Positions 49,628 to 59,325 of a stretch of DNA of 64,000 nucleotides are shown here, piece by piece. Under the pieces are notes generated by a model. It was not told the origin of the DNA. It was given only the letters and a program-made list of their open reading frames with translations, and did not search any database. Numbering within the stretch: the stretch's first letter is position 1; every line of letters begins with the position of its first letter. The stretch is from Thermoanaerobaculales bacterium (lineage in GTDB: Bacteria > Acidobacteriota > Thermoanaerobaculia > Thermoanaerobaculales > Sulfomarinibacteraceae), in contig JALOLD010000028.1 of the NCBI GenBank assembly GCA_025456145.1, positions 1 to 64,000 of the forward strand, read 5' to 3'. Both the position numbers and the translations under genes were made by a program.

Positions 49628-51127
49628 ATGCACCGCGAAAAGCACACCTACTTCTCGCTCGCGGCCATCGTGGTCGCGGCGGTTCTCTTCGGAATGGTCC
49701 TCGCCGGAGGGCTCGACCTGACGCCGCCGGCGGATGCCGACCGGCCGGTCGCGCCGTCGTCGCCGGCGGTCGAGATCGGCGCCGCTCCCGACTTCGCCGG
49801 GCTCGCCGACCGGGTCGTCCCATCGGTGGTCTCGGTCACGATCAAGGATGTTCAGAGCCCCGGCGAGCGTGACCGGCGGATGCCGCGCGACCCGTTCCAC
49901 GAGTTCTGGCGCTTCGGCCCCGAGGAGCCGTCGGACGAGCCCTCGGTCCGTCGCTCGGCGGGGTCGGGCTTCTTCATCTCGGCCGACGGCGAGGTGGTGA
50001 CCAACTACCACGTGATCGAGGAGGCCGACGAGATCACGATCGAGCTCGTCGACGGTTTGCGCTTCGACGCCGAGGTCGTCGGGCGCGACGAGGCGACCGA
50101 TCTCGCGCTGCTCAAGGTGATCGAGCCCGGCCGGCAGTTCCCCCACCTCGCCCTCGGCGAGTCGGACGGGGTTCGGGTCGGGGAGTGGGTGATGGCGGTC
50201 GGCAACCCCCTCGACATGGACCACACGGTGACCGTCGGCGTCGTCTCGGCCAAGGGGCGGGTGCTCGGGCTGTCCCGCGAGGGCACCTCCTTCGAGAACT
50301 ACATCCAGACCGACGCGGCGATCAACCTCGGCAACTCGGGAGGACCCCTGGTCAACACTCGGGGCGAGGTGGTTGCGATCAACACCGCGATCAACGCGCG
50401 TGGTCAGAACCTCGGTTTCGCGGTGCCGGTGAACATCCTCAAGCAGATCCTGCCGCAGCTGCGCGAGCACGGCGAGGTGGTCCGCGGCTTCCTCGGCATC
50501 ACCGTCACCAACCTCGACCAGGACTCGGCCGAGGCCTTCGGTCTCGAGAGCCGCGACGGGGCCCTGGTCGCCGAGGTCGCGCCGGGACGCGCCGCCGACA
50601 AGGGCGGGGTCAGCCACGGCGACATCATCGTCGGGCTCGACGGCGAGCCGATCGTCGACACCCGCCAGCTCATCGACACGGTCTCCGCGATGCCGCCCGG
50701 TACCGAGGTCGAGCTGACGGTCATCCGCGACGGCAAGCGCACCAAGCTCGAGGTGGTGCTCGAGGCGCGCGACACTCTCGACCAAGGACCGGCCCGCGAC
50801 GCCGAGCCGTCGCGCGACGACGACACCGCCGAGCGGCTCGGGATCGGGGTCGCCGAGCTGAGCTCGCAGATCCGCGGCGTGTACGGTCTCGGCGACGAGG
50901 TCGAGGGAGTGGTCATCACCCGGGTGACGCCGGTGTCGCCGGCCGCCGACGAGGGCCTGGTGCGGGGCGACGTCATCGTCGAGGCGAACGGCCGCAAGGT
51001 CGAGACCGTCGACCAGCTCCGTGCGATCGTCGCCGACGTCCCGGCCGGCGGCTATGTCCGGCTCTACGTCCAGCGGCCCCAGCTCGACGGCCGGTCGTTC
51101 TTCGCCATCCTCAAGCTCGCCGACTGA
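49628..51127 (+). CDS. degP: DegP/HtrA family periplasmic serine protease
   Basis: 499 residues from the ATG at 49628, preceded by CAGGAGGCATC. An N-terminal span or signal (10-27), then the trypsin-like domain with His128 in NYHVIEE, Asp158 in ATDLALLK and Ser237 in NLGNSGGPL. Two PDZ domains follow (about 275-370 and 400-495) with GFLGITVTNL and VRGDVIVEANGRKVE. The LA-loop is short (FHEFWRFG). It degrades or refolds damaged envelope proteins. The symbol is a family-level choice; DegQ or DegS-like roles are possible. Confidence 0.92.
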   Translation: MHREKHTYFSLAAIVVAAVLFGMVLAGGLDLTPPADADRPVAPSSPAVEIGAAPDFAGLADRVVPSVVSVTIKDVQSPGERDRRMPRDPFHEFWRFGPEEPSDEPSVRRSAGSGFFISADGEVVTNYHVIEEADEITIELVDGLRFDAEVVGRDEATDLALLKVIEPGRQFPHLALGESDGVRVGEWVMAVGNPLDMDHTVTVGVVSAKGRVLGLSREGTSFENYIQTDAAINLGNSGGPLVNTRGEVVAINTAINARGQNLGFAVPVNILKQILPQLREHGEVVRGFLGITVTNLDQDSAEAFGLESRDGALVAEVAPGRAADKGGVSHGDIIVGLDGEPIVDTRQLIDTVSAMPPGTEVELTVIRDGKRTKLEVVLEARDTLDQGPARDAEPSRDDDTAERLGIGVAELSSQIRGVYGLGDEVEGVVITRVTPVSPAADEGLVRGDVIVEANGRKVETVDQLRAIVADVPAGGYVRLYVQRPQLDGRSFFAILKLAD

Positions 51128-51148
51128 CGGGCGCTGGGTCGATCGCCG

Positions 51149-51174
51149 CGGGGCGCACCGGTCGGTGCGCCCCG
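51149..51174. terminator. Hairpin between degP and the DUF3467 gene
   Basis: Perfect 11-bp stem CGGGGCGCACC / GGTGCGCCCCG with a GGTC loop in the 54-bp gap between convergent genes. It probably ends both transcripts. Confidence 0.7.
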
Positions 51175-51181
51175 GCGGTGA

Positions 51182-51490
51182 TCAGTTGGTGCTCTCCGGC
51201 GGCGCGGCCGGCCCGGGGGTCGGCGGCTCCTTGATCGGGCCGAAGCTCTTCTCATACAGCTGCAGGTTGTGGCTGATCGCCCGCAGGAGCTGCTTGGCGT
51301 GGAACGGGTTCATGATGATCCTCGCCACGACCGGGATATCCGGTCGGCCGGGCATCGTGCGTCCGAAGTCGAGGAGGACCTCGGAGAAGTTGTGCGCGAT
51401 GCTGACGAAGTTGGCGTACTCGCCGCGCGCGAGCTCGGGGTCGACGGTGAGCTGGGGGACCGCCGGCGGGCCGGGTTTGGAGTCGCTCAT
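51182..51490 (-). CDS. DUF3467 domain protein
   Basis: 102 residues from the ATG at 51490, with CTGGAGGTTTCG upstream. The DUF3467 core reads ARGEYANFVSIAHNFSEVLL and RIIMNPFHAKQLLRAISHNL, a small alpha/beta protein of unknown role widespread in Acidobacteriota, Bacteroidota and archaea. The tail is Pro-rich. It is transcribed divergently from the eIF2B-like gene with nearly overlapping promoters. Confidence 0.82.
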   Translation of the reverse strand: MSDSKPGPPAVPQLTVDPELARGEYANFVSIAHNFSEVLLDFGRTMPGRPDIPVVARIIMNPFHAKQLLRAISHNLQLYEKSFGPIKEPPTPGPAAPPESTN

Positions 51491-51512
51491 CGAAACCTCC
51501 AGGAGATCAGCC

Positions 51513-51522
51513 ATTGTACTCT
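51513..51522. promoter_or_regulatory. Back-to-back -10 elements of two divergent genes
   Basis: ATTGTACTCT reads as TACAAT on the minus strand (51518-51513, for the DUF3467 gene, with a 22-nt leader) and as TACTCT on the plus strand (51517-51522, 7 nt before the GTG at 51530). The two boxes share two bases, so polymerase could not occupy both at once. Confidence 0.5.
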
Positions 51523-51529
51523 GGGGTGG

Positions 51530-52306
51530 GTGAAGCGGCTTGAGCTCCTGTTCGACCTGGCGGCCACCGACCGCCGGCGCGGGGCGACCGAGATCGAGCG
51601 CTCCTTGATCGACGGTCTGCTCGATCAACGTCCGGGGTGGACCGAGGAGGGTCTCGCCGGGGGTGCGGCGAGGCTGCGCGCCGGTCAGCCGGTGATGGCC
51701 AACCTCCGGCGTCTGGCGGCCGAGCTCTCCGCCGGCGGCTGCGACCGGGTCGAGGGTGTGCTGCGGCGGCGCTCGGAGGTGCTGGGTGAGCTCGCCGCCA
51801 GGCTCGCCGGCGCCGCCTGGCCGGCGCTGGAGGATGCCGGCCGGGTGCTCACGATCTCGAGGTCGTCGGCGGTCGAGGCGGTGCTCCTCGGGGCCTGGCG
51901 GCGGGGCTGGCGCGGCGAGACCGTCGTCCTCGACGGCAGCCCCGCCGGTCGCGGCGCGGATCAGGCCCGGGTCCTGGCGGCGGTCCTCGGCCGGGTGCGG
52001 TCGCAGCCCGATGCGGCAATGCTCGCCTGGCTCGATGCCGGACCGTGCACGGTGCTGATCGGCGCCGACGCCGTCAGCCCGAGGCGGCTGGTCAACGCCT
52101 GCGGCACGGCCGCGCTGCTCGAGCTGGCCGGCACCCGGACGGCCCCGGTCGTGGTGGTCGCCGACACCGGTAAGGACCTGCCCGATGCCGAGCTCGACGA
52201 CATCCTGGCCCGCGGCCCGGAGGTCGGCGAGGCCGGCCCGGGTCGCGAGTGGCCGCTCTTCGAGGCCGCCCGGCTCGACCTCGTCACGACCCGGGTCCAC
52301 GAGTAG
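51530..52306 (+). CDS. eIF2B/MtnA-like protein
   Basis: 258 residues from the GTG at 51530. The fold of eIF-2B alpha/beta/delta and of methylthioribose-1-phosphate isomerase is seen in the C-terminal half: VLTISRSSAVEAVLLGAW, then TVLIGADAVSPRRLVNACGT, and APVVVVADTGKD. The N-terminal half is helical. Bacterial members include ribose-1,5-bisphosphate isomerases and MtnA. The MtnA catalytic Cys/Asp pair is not evident; the GADAV aspartate is present. Substrate unknown. It lies 12 nt upstream of tgt. Confidence 0.7.
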   Translation: MKRLELLFDLAATDRRRGATEIERSLIDGLLDQRPGWTEEGLAGGAARLRAGQPVMANLRRLAAELSAGGCDRVEGVLRRRSEVLGELAARLAGAAWPALEDAGRVLTISRSSAVEAVLLGAWRRGWRGETVVLDGSPAGRGADQARVLAAVLGRVRSQPDAAMLAWLDAGPCTVLIGADAVSPRRLVNACGTAALLELAGTRTAPVVVVADTGKDLPDAELDDILARGPEVGEAGPGREWPLFEAARLDLVTTRVHE

Positions 52307-52309
52307 AAT
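52304..52309 (+). promoter_or_regulatory. -10-like TAGAAT upstream of tgt
   Basis: TAGAAT spans the stop codon of the preceding gene, 9 nt before the tgt ATG. If used, the tgt-yajC-secDF message would have almost no leader. Confidence 0.4.
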
Positions 52310-52318
52310 CGCCCGGTC

Positions 52319-53467
52319 ATGCTGCGATTCACCGTCAGCCACCGCGATGAGGGGAGCTCGGCCCGCGCCGGCGAGCTCGAGACGCCGCACGGGACGGTGC
52401 GCACCCCCGCCTTCATGCCGGTCGGCACCGCCGGGACGGTCAAGGGGATGGCCTCCTGGGAGCTCGCGCGGCTCGCTCCCGAGATGGTGCTCGCCAACAC
52501 CTACCACCTGCTGCTGCGCCCGGGGGTCGAGGCGGTCGAACGGATGGGCGGGTTGCACCGGCTCATGGCCTGGTCCGGCCCGATCCTCACCGACTCGGGC
52601 GGCTATCAGGTGTTCTCGCTGGCCGAGCGCCGCCGGCTCGACGACGAGGGCGTGATCTTCCGGTCCCACCTCGACGGCTCCGAGCACCACCTGACCCCGG
52701 ACAACGTCGTCGAGACCCAGGCGAGGTATGGCGTGGACATCGCGATGGTGCTCGACGAGTGCCTTCCCTACCCGGTCGAGCGGGCCGTCGCGGAGGCCTC
52801 GGTGGCGCGCAGCGTCGCCTGGGCCCGGCGCGGCCTCGACCGAGCGAGGCGGCTGCGGGAGTCCGAGCGAGGCTGGCCGGGCGGGCTCTTCGCGATCCAG
52901 CAGGGCTCGGTCGACGAAGGGCTCCGCCGCCGGTGCACGGACGAGCTCGCCGGGGAGGCCTTCGACGGCTTCGCGGTCGGCGGTCTCGCGGTGGGCGAGC
53001 CGACCGAGGTGCTGCACCGGGCGGTGGCGGCGGCGGCGCCGATGCTCCCCGACGACCGGCCGCGCTACCTCATGGGGGTCGGCTACCCGCACGACATCGT
53101 CCACGCCGTGGCCTGCGGCGTCGATCTCTTCGACTGCGTCCTGCCGACCCGCTCGGCGAGGACCGGCAAGGTCTTCACCTCCGAGGGCGAGCTCAACATC
53201 AAAAACGCCCGGTTTACCGACGATCCGGGCCCCCTCGACCCGGGCTGCGACTGCCCGACCTGCGTCGCCTACCCGAGGGCCGCGCTGCGCCATCTCTACG
53301 TCGCCCGCGAGGTCACCTCGGTGGTCCTGCTCACGGTGCACAACCTGAGCTTCTTCCTGCACTTGATGCGCGGCGCTCGGGAGGCTATCATGGCGGGCTG
53401 TTACGGGCGGTTTCGGCAGCGGATCGACGGCATCCGCGAATCCCGACCCGGGGCCGCGGCTCGGTGA
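52319..53467 (+). CDS. tgt: Queuine/7-deazaguanine tRNA-guanine transglycosylase
   Basis: 382 residues. It exchanges guanine 34 of GUN-anticodon tRNAs for preQ1. The general-acid Asp92 is in TDSGGYQVFSL, the nucleophile Asp272 in GVDLFDCVLPTRSART, and the zinc ligands are CDCPTC followed by His of LLTVHN. LDECLPYPVERA and GLFAIQQGSVDEGL are also family blocks. The gene heads the tgt-yajC-secD-secF cluster seen in very many bacteria. Confidence 0.96.
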   Translation: MLRFTVSHRDEGSSARAGELETPHGTVRTPAFMPVGTAGTVKGMASWELARLAPEMVLANTYHLLLRPGVEAVERMGGLHRLMAWSGPILTDSGGYQVFSLAERRRLDDEGVIFRSHLDGSEHHLTPDNVVETQARYGVDIAMVLDECLPYPVERAVAEASVARSVAWARRGLDRARRLRESERGWPGGLFAIQQGSVDEGLRRRCTDELAGEAFDGFAVGGLAVGEPTEVLHRAVAAAAPMLPDDRPRYLMGVGYPHDIVHAVACGVDLFDCVLPTRSARTGKVFTSEGELNIKNARFTDDPGPLDPGCDCPTCVAYPRAALRHLYVAREVTSVVLLTVHNLSFFLHLMRGAREAIMAGCYGRFRQRIDGIRESRPGAAAR

Positions 53468-53486
53468 CGACAAGCGAGGTGAACTG

Positions 53487-53786
53487 ATGGAAGGTGCCGC
53501 CGGGGGGAGCCCCCTGTCCATGCTGCTGCCGTTCGTGCTGATCTTCGGGGTCTTCTACTTCATCGTGATCATGCCCGCGAAGAAGCAGCAGAAGAAGAAG
53601 GACGCGATGATCGCTGCGCTCAAGAAGGGCGACCGGGTGGTGACCAGCGGGGGCATCTTCGGGACCGTGGCGACGGTCGAGGACGATGCCCTGCTGCTCA
53701 AGGTCGCCGAGAACACCAAGATCCGAATCAGCAAGTCAGCGGTCGCCGGCCTGGTCGGCAGCGACGGCACGACGAGCGAAGGCTGA
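53487..53786 (+). CDS. yajC: Sec translocon accessory protein YajC
   Basis: 99 residues: one N-terminal span (LLPFVLIFGVFYFIVIMPA), then basic KKQQKKKDAMIAALKKGDRV and VTSGGIFGTVATVEDDALLL, the YajC signature. It joins the SecDF complex in the inner membrane. It lies 15 nt before secD. Confidence 0.95.
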   Translation: MEGAAGGSPLSMLLPFVLIFGVFYFIVIMPAKKQQKKKDAMIAALKKGDRVVTSGGIFGTVATVEDDALLLKVAENTKIRISKSAVAGLVGSDGTTSEG

Positions 53787-53801
53787 TCGGCGGAGGCGAG
53801 A

Positions 53802-55367
<1,566 letters not shown>

Positions 55368-55376
55368 GGTGGGTGA

Positions 55377-56555
55377 ATGCAAATCATCGGCGACACCAAC
55401 ATCCCGTTCCTGAGCTATCGGAGAGTCGCGATCAGCGCCTCGCTGGTCGTGATCCTCGCCGGGCTGGCCTTCCAGCTCCTCGGGTCCGGTCTCAACCTCG
55501 GCATCGACTTCGTCGGCGGGACCCAGGTCACGGTCAAGTTCCGCTCGGCTCCCGATCTCGGGCAGCTGAGGGCCACGATGGCCGATCTCGACGCCGGCAC
55601 GCCCGCGTTGCAACGCTTCGACGAGCCGGAGAAAAACGAGATCCTGATCCGGGTCGAGAACCCGGAAGGGGAGGAGGGCGACTTCACCGCCCCGATCATC
55701 GAGCTCCTCCATCGCGATCTCAACCCCGGGATCGGCGACGGGTTCGACCTCAACACCCGCGGCGCCCAATCGCTGACCGCCCTGCTCGCGTCGTCGGACC
55801 CGGACGGCACCGGGCTCACCGACGAGGCCGCCGCCGAGCACTACGGGCCGATGGCCGAGGCGGTGCTGTCCTACCGCAAGGAGCACGGGATCTTCAGCTC
55901 GCTCGATGAGCTCGACGCCATCGGCGGGCTTTCCGACCCGGCTCGCGCCCTCATCAAGGACCGCGCCGTGCTCGGCGAGTTCGCGCTGCTCGGCGCCGAG
56001 AGCGTCGGTCCGTCGGTCGGCGCCGACCTGCAGAGCAAGGCTCAGGGCGCCATCCTCTTCTCGCTGCTCGGGATGCTGGTCTACATCTGGCTGCGCTTCC
56101 AGCTGCCGTTCGGGATCGGCGCCGTGGTCGCCACCCTGCACGACGTGCTCATCACGCTCAGCGCCCTGGCGGTCACCGGTCGCGAGATCAACCTCTCGAC
56201 GATCGCCGCGCTGCTCGCCCTGGTCGGCTACTCGGTCAACGACACCGTGGTCATCTTCGACCGCGTCCGCGAGAACCTCAAGCTGCACCGCGGCGAGGCC
56301 CTCGAGCCGGTGATGGACGGGGCGATCAACCAGACCCTGTCGCGTACCGTGATCACCTCGGGCACCACCCTGCTCGTGGTGCTCTCGCTCTACGTCTTCG
56401 GCGGCGACGTCATCAACACCTTCGCCTTCGTCCTCCTGGTCGGGATCATCGTCGGGACCTACTCGTCGATCTTCATCGCCTCCCCGGTCGCGCTGGCCAT
56501 CCACAAGATGCTCGCCGCCCGCCGGGAGCGCCGGCGCAAGAAGGGCCGGCGCTGA
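55377..56555 (+). CDS. secF: Protein-export membrane protein SecF
   Basis: 392 residues. The first span is followed by GLNLGIDFVGGTQVTVKF; the C-terminal spans contain ALLALVGYSVNDTVVIFDRV and the SRTVITSGTTLLVVL block. The periplasmic loop carries an insertion (about 95-190, with TALLASSDPDGTGLTDEAAA and KEHGIFSSLDELDAI, helix-hairpin-helix-like) that makes it longer than the roughly 320 residues of E. coli SecF. Last gene of the secDF unit. Confidence 0.95.
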   Translation: MQIIGDTNIPFLSYRRVAISASLVVILAGLAFQLLGSGLNLGIDFVGGTQVTVKFRSAPDLGQLRATMADLDAGTPALQRFDEPEKNEILIRVENPEGEEGDFTAPIIELLHRDLNPGIGDGFDLNTRGAQSLTALLASSDPDGTGLTDEAAAEHYGPMAEAVLSYRKEHGIFSSLDELDAIGGLSDPARALIKDRAVLGEFALLGAESVGPSVGADLQSKAQGAILFSLLGMLVYIWLRFQLPFGIGAVVATLHDVLITLSALAVTGREINLSTIAALLALVGYSVNDTVVIFDRVRENLKLHRGEALEPVMDGAINQTLSRTVITSGTTLLVVLSLYVFGGDVINTFAFVLLVGIIVGTYSSIFIASPVALAIHKMLAARRERRRKKGRR

Positions 56556-56582
56556 CGACTGGTCGCGGGGGGAAACCGACCT

Positions 56583-56602
56583 GCCCGTCAGAGCGGGCGT
56601 TT
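56583..56602 (+). terminator. Possible terminator after secF
   Basis: GCCCG-TCAGAG-CGGGC followed by GTTT, 28 nt after the secF stop. The stem is only 5 bp and the T-run short, so support is modest. Confidence 0.45.
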
Positions 56603-56862
56603 AGCCTCGATTCTCCCGTATCCTCGGCGTGGCAGGGGCTGGGACCGACCCCGGCTGGCAGTTCTCCGTCCGCCACGACGCCGGGCTCGGGGGTGCAGCA
56701 GGCCAAGGTCCTCTCTCGGAACCCGAGACTCCGGATCGGACTCTGCTCGTAGCACGGTTCGATTTTGCGAAATATAAATTCCCCTCGTCATTGATATCGA
56801 CATTGATGGGGGACCACGGCTCTCGGGCGGCGGCGAGAGCGGCCAAGCCTTGACCCCGAAAC

Positions 56863-56868
56863 TACAAT
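56863..56868 (+). promoter_or_regulatory. -10 element of the Rel/Spo gene
   Basis: TACAAT, 6 nt before the ATG at 56875. No Shine-Dalgarno sequence fits in that space, so translation from a leaderless mRNA is likely if this box is used. Confidence 0.5.
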
Positions 56869-56874
56869 GGTCTG

Positions 56875-59067
56875 ATGGACTCGTCGGCGAAGATCCGCAT
56901 CGAGGACATCCTCAACCGGGTCGAGCTCTACCGACCGGAGCTCGACGAGGACCTGCTGCGCCACGCCTATGTCTTCGCCGCCAACCGCCACCAGGGCCAG
57001 GTGCGACGGTCGGGGGAGGCCTACTTCACCCACCCGCTGACCGTGGCCTGGATCCTCGCCGAGATGGAGCTCGACGAGGTCGCCATCGCCGCCGGTCTGC
57101 TCCACGACCTCCTCGAGGACACCGAGACGACCGCCGGCGAGCTCGAGCTCGAGTTCGGCCCGGACGTCACCCGTCTGGTGGCCGCCCTGACCAAGCTGTC
57201 CGACTTCGAGAGCTCGTTCTCGAGCCGGGAGGCCACCGAGGCCGAGAACTTCCGACGGCTGCTGCTCGCCTCGATGGACGACGTTCGGGTGATCCTGGTC
57301 AAGCTCGCCGACCGCCTCCACAACATGCGGACCCTCGGCTTCCTGGGCCGCGACCGCCAGGTCGCGATCGCCCAGGAGACCCTCGACATCTACGCCCCGA
57401 TCGCCAACCGCCTCGGTATCGGCTCGATCAAGATGGAGATGGAGGACCTGTGCTTCCGCCATCTCCATCCCGAGCAGTGGGAGCGGCTCGAGCACGAGAT
57501 CAAGGACCGCGCCGACGCCGCCGATCGGTGGTTCGCCGAGATCCGCAGCGTCATCGAGGGTCTGCTCGCCGAGCACGGCATCTCCGGCTCGGTCCAGGGC
57601 CGCGTCAAGCACATGTACTCGGTTTACCAGAAGCTGCGGCGGCAGGGCGTCGACGTCGCCAACGTCTTCGACTTCCTCGCCTTCAGGATCATCGTCGAGT
57701 CGGTGGGGGACTGCTACGCGGTCCTCGGGCTGATCCACCAGCAGTGGCCGCCGGTACCCGGTCGGATGAAGGACCACATCGCGATTCCGAAGCCCAACGC
57801 CTACCAGTCGCTGCACACCACCGTGCTCGGCCCCGAGGCCCACCCCTTCGAGATCCAGATCCGCACCCGGGACATGCACAAGATCGCCGAGTTCGGCATC
57901 GCGGCCCACTGGAGCTACAAGGAGAAGGGGTCGGGCGCGGCGAGCGAGGACTCGCGGATCTCCTGGCTGCGGAGCCTGCTCGACAACTCGGAGGGCGCGT
58001 CGCCCCGCGAGTTCCTCGACTCGATCAAGGTCGATCTCTACCCCGACGACGTGTACTGCTTCACGCCGCGCGGCGACGTCTACTCGTTCCCGCGCGGCGC
58101 GACGATCCTCGACTTCGCCTACCGGATCCACTCGGAGGTCGGTCACAGCTGCGTCGGCGGCCGGGTCAACGGGCGTTGGGTGCCGCTGCGAACCGAGCTG
58201 AAGAACGGCGACATCGTCGAGATCTCGACCTCGCCGCAGCAGCGACCCCATCACGACTGGCTCAACCTGGTGGCCACCAACCGGGCGAGGGCCAAGATCC
58301 GCAGCTGGCTCAAGCGGGAGGAGAGGGACCGCGCGGTCGAGGTCGGCCGGAAGCTCGTCGAGCGAGAGCTCCGCAGGGTCGGCGCGTCGTGGCGGCGGGC
58401 GACCGCGGGCGACGAGTTCGCCGCCCTCCTGGCGTCGCACGGCATGTCCAGGGAGGAGGACCTGCTCGCAGCGGTCGGCTTCGGGCGGCTGGCGGCGTCG
58501 GGGATCGTCTCCGAGTTGGTTCCCGGGGCGTCCCAGGAGGCGGTCGAGGAGCCGGAGCCCGGCCAGAGAACGAGGCCGCCGACGGCCACGAGCGAGGCCC
58601 TCGAGGTCACCGGCGACGCCGACTTCCTGGTCTATGTCGCGCGCTGCTGCCGGCCGTTGCCGGGAGAGAGCATCGTCGGGTTCGTCACCCGGGGCAAGGG
58701 GGTCGCCGTGCACTCGCGGTCGTGCCCCAACGTGAGGAACCTGATGTACCACCCGGAGCGCGAGATCGAGGTCAAGTGGGCGTCCAACGCCGCCGTCTCG
58801 GCCGGCTCGCCGAGCCGGGTCGAGGTCGACATGGACTTCGACGACCGCTCGGGGATGCTCGCCTCGATCAGCCAGCTCATCACCGCCGAGGGCAGCGACA
58901 TTCTCAGCTGTCAGCTGCGCACCGAGCACAACGACCGGGGGTTCGCGGCGATGACCATCATGGTTCGGGACGCCGCCCAGCTCGAGCGCATCATGGCGCG
59001 CCTCGGGAGCCTCAACGGCATGCGGCGCGTCGAACGACGCGGCCAGTCGCAGCAGGCCAGGGCGTGA
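56875..59067 (+). CDS. rel: Bifunctional (p)ppGpp synthetase/hydrolase
   Basis: 730 residues. The hydrolase domain has the HD metal site: His53 in FTHPL, His77-Asp78 in LLHDLLED, and Asp146 in KLADRLHNM, all intact. The synthetase domain has YQKLRRQGVDVANVFDFLAF and IAIPKPNAYQSLHTTVLGP. The RMKD motif (297-300) is the basic RxKD type of bifunctional enzymes, not the acidic one of RelA. TGS (about 385-450), a Cys-rich segment YVARCCRPLPGE with SRSCPNV, and an ACT domain at the end (VEVDMDFDDRSGMLASISQL) are present. It makes and breaks the stringent-response alarmone. Confidence 0.95.
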   Translation: MDSSAKIRIEDILNRVELYRPELDEDLLRHAYVFAANRHQGQVRRSGEAYFTHPLTVAWILAEMELDEVAIAAGLLHDLLEDTETTAGELELEFGPDVTRLVAALTKLSDFESSFSSREATEAENFRRLLLASMDDVRVILVKLADRLHNMRTLGFLGRDRQVAIAQETLDIYAPIANRLGIGSIKMEMEDLCFRHLHPEQWERLEHEIKDRADAADRWFAEIRSVIEGLLAEHGISGSVQGRVKHMYSVYQKLRRQGVDVANVFDFLAFRIIVESVGDCYAVLGLIHQQWPPVPGRMKDHIAIPKPNAYQSLHTTVLGPEAHPFEIQIRTRDMHKIAEFGIAAHWSYKEKGSGAASEDSRISWLRSLLDNSEGASPREFLDSIKVDLYPDDVYCFTPRGDVYSFPRGATILDFAYRIHSEVGHSCVGGRVNGRWVPLRTELKNGDIVEISTSPQQRPHHDWLNLVATNRARAKIRSWLKREERDRAVEVGRKLVERELRRVGASWRRATAGDEFAALLASHGMSREEDLLAAVGFGRLAASGIVSELVPGASQEAVEEPEPGQRTRPPTATSEALEVTGDADFLVYVARCCRPLPGESIVGFVTRGKGVAVHSRSCPNVRNLMYHPEREIEVKWASNAAVSAGSPSRVEVDMDFDDRSGMLASISQLITAEGSDILSCQLRTEHNDRGFAAMTIMVRDAAQLERIMARLGSLNGMRRVERRGQSQQARA

Positions 59068-59083
59068 GACCGACGACGACGAA

Positions 59084-59104
59084 AGGGCGGCTCGAAGCCG
59101 CCCT
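59084..59104. terminator. Terminator hairpin between the Rel/Spo gene and rpmB
   Basis: AGGGCGGCT-CGA-AGCCGCCCT, a perfect 9-bp stem, lies in the 60-bp gap of two convergent genes. GACGA before and TCGTC after can extend the stem. Works in either orientation by symmetry. Confidence 0.7.
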
Positions 59105-59127
59105 CCCGGTTCGTCGATCAGCTTGGG

Positions 59128-59325
59128 CTACAGGCGGGGCGCCTTGGTGACCTTGCCCGCGCGGATGCACCGGGTGCAGACGCGAATGTAGGTCGGGCTG
59201 CCGTCGACGACGGCGCGGACGCGCTGGAGGTTGGGCTGCCAGCGCCGTTTCGTGACGTTGTGGGCGTGAGAGATGTTGCTCCCGGTCATCGGCCCCTTGC
59301 CGCAGATTTCACATCGCTGCGCCAT
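59128..59325 (-). CDS. rpmB: 50S ribosomal protein L28, zinc form
   Basis: 65 residues from the ATG at 59325, starting MAQRCEICGKGPMTGSNISH; the longer frame to 59352 adds nine non-conserved residues. CEIC and CTRC give the four-cysteine zinc site of C+ L28. It is encoded alone on the minus strand, away from its usual rpmG partner. Confidence 0.95.
   Translation of the reverse strand: MAQRCEICGKGPMTGSNISHAHNVTKRRWQPNLQRVRAVVDGSPTYIRVCTRCIRAGKVTKAPRL

Larger units (their letters stand above)
56556..56874 (+). other. 319-bp gap between secF and the Rel/Spo gene
   Basis: A short hairpin, GCCCG/CGGGC (56583-56598), followed by GTTT may end the secDF transcript. After it, a GC-rich stretch can fold (GGCGTGGC at 56626-56633 with GCCACGACGCC at 56672-56682; CTCGG/CCGAG near 56730). 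An AT-rich block (about 56758-56806) and then the -10 of the Rel/Spo gene follow. No credible protein gene. A non-coding RNA is possible but not identified. Confidence 0.5.

Noticed and set aside
56690-56720. Similarity of GTGCAGCAGGCCAAGG to the SRP RNA loop
   Set aside because: The diagnostic GGTCCGGAAGGAAGCAGC loop is absent and the flanks do not pair as required. Treated as coincidence.
56473-56853. Three short ORFs in the gap before the Rel/Spo gene
   Set aside because: They overlap one another on different frames and strands, have no recognisable protein pattern, and cross the terminator and promoter.
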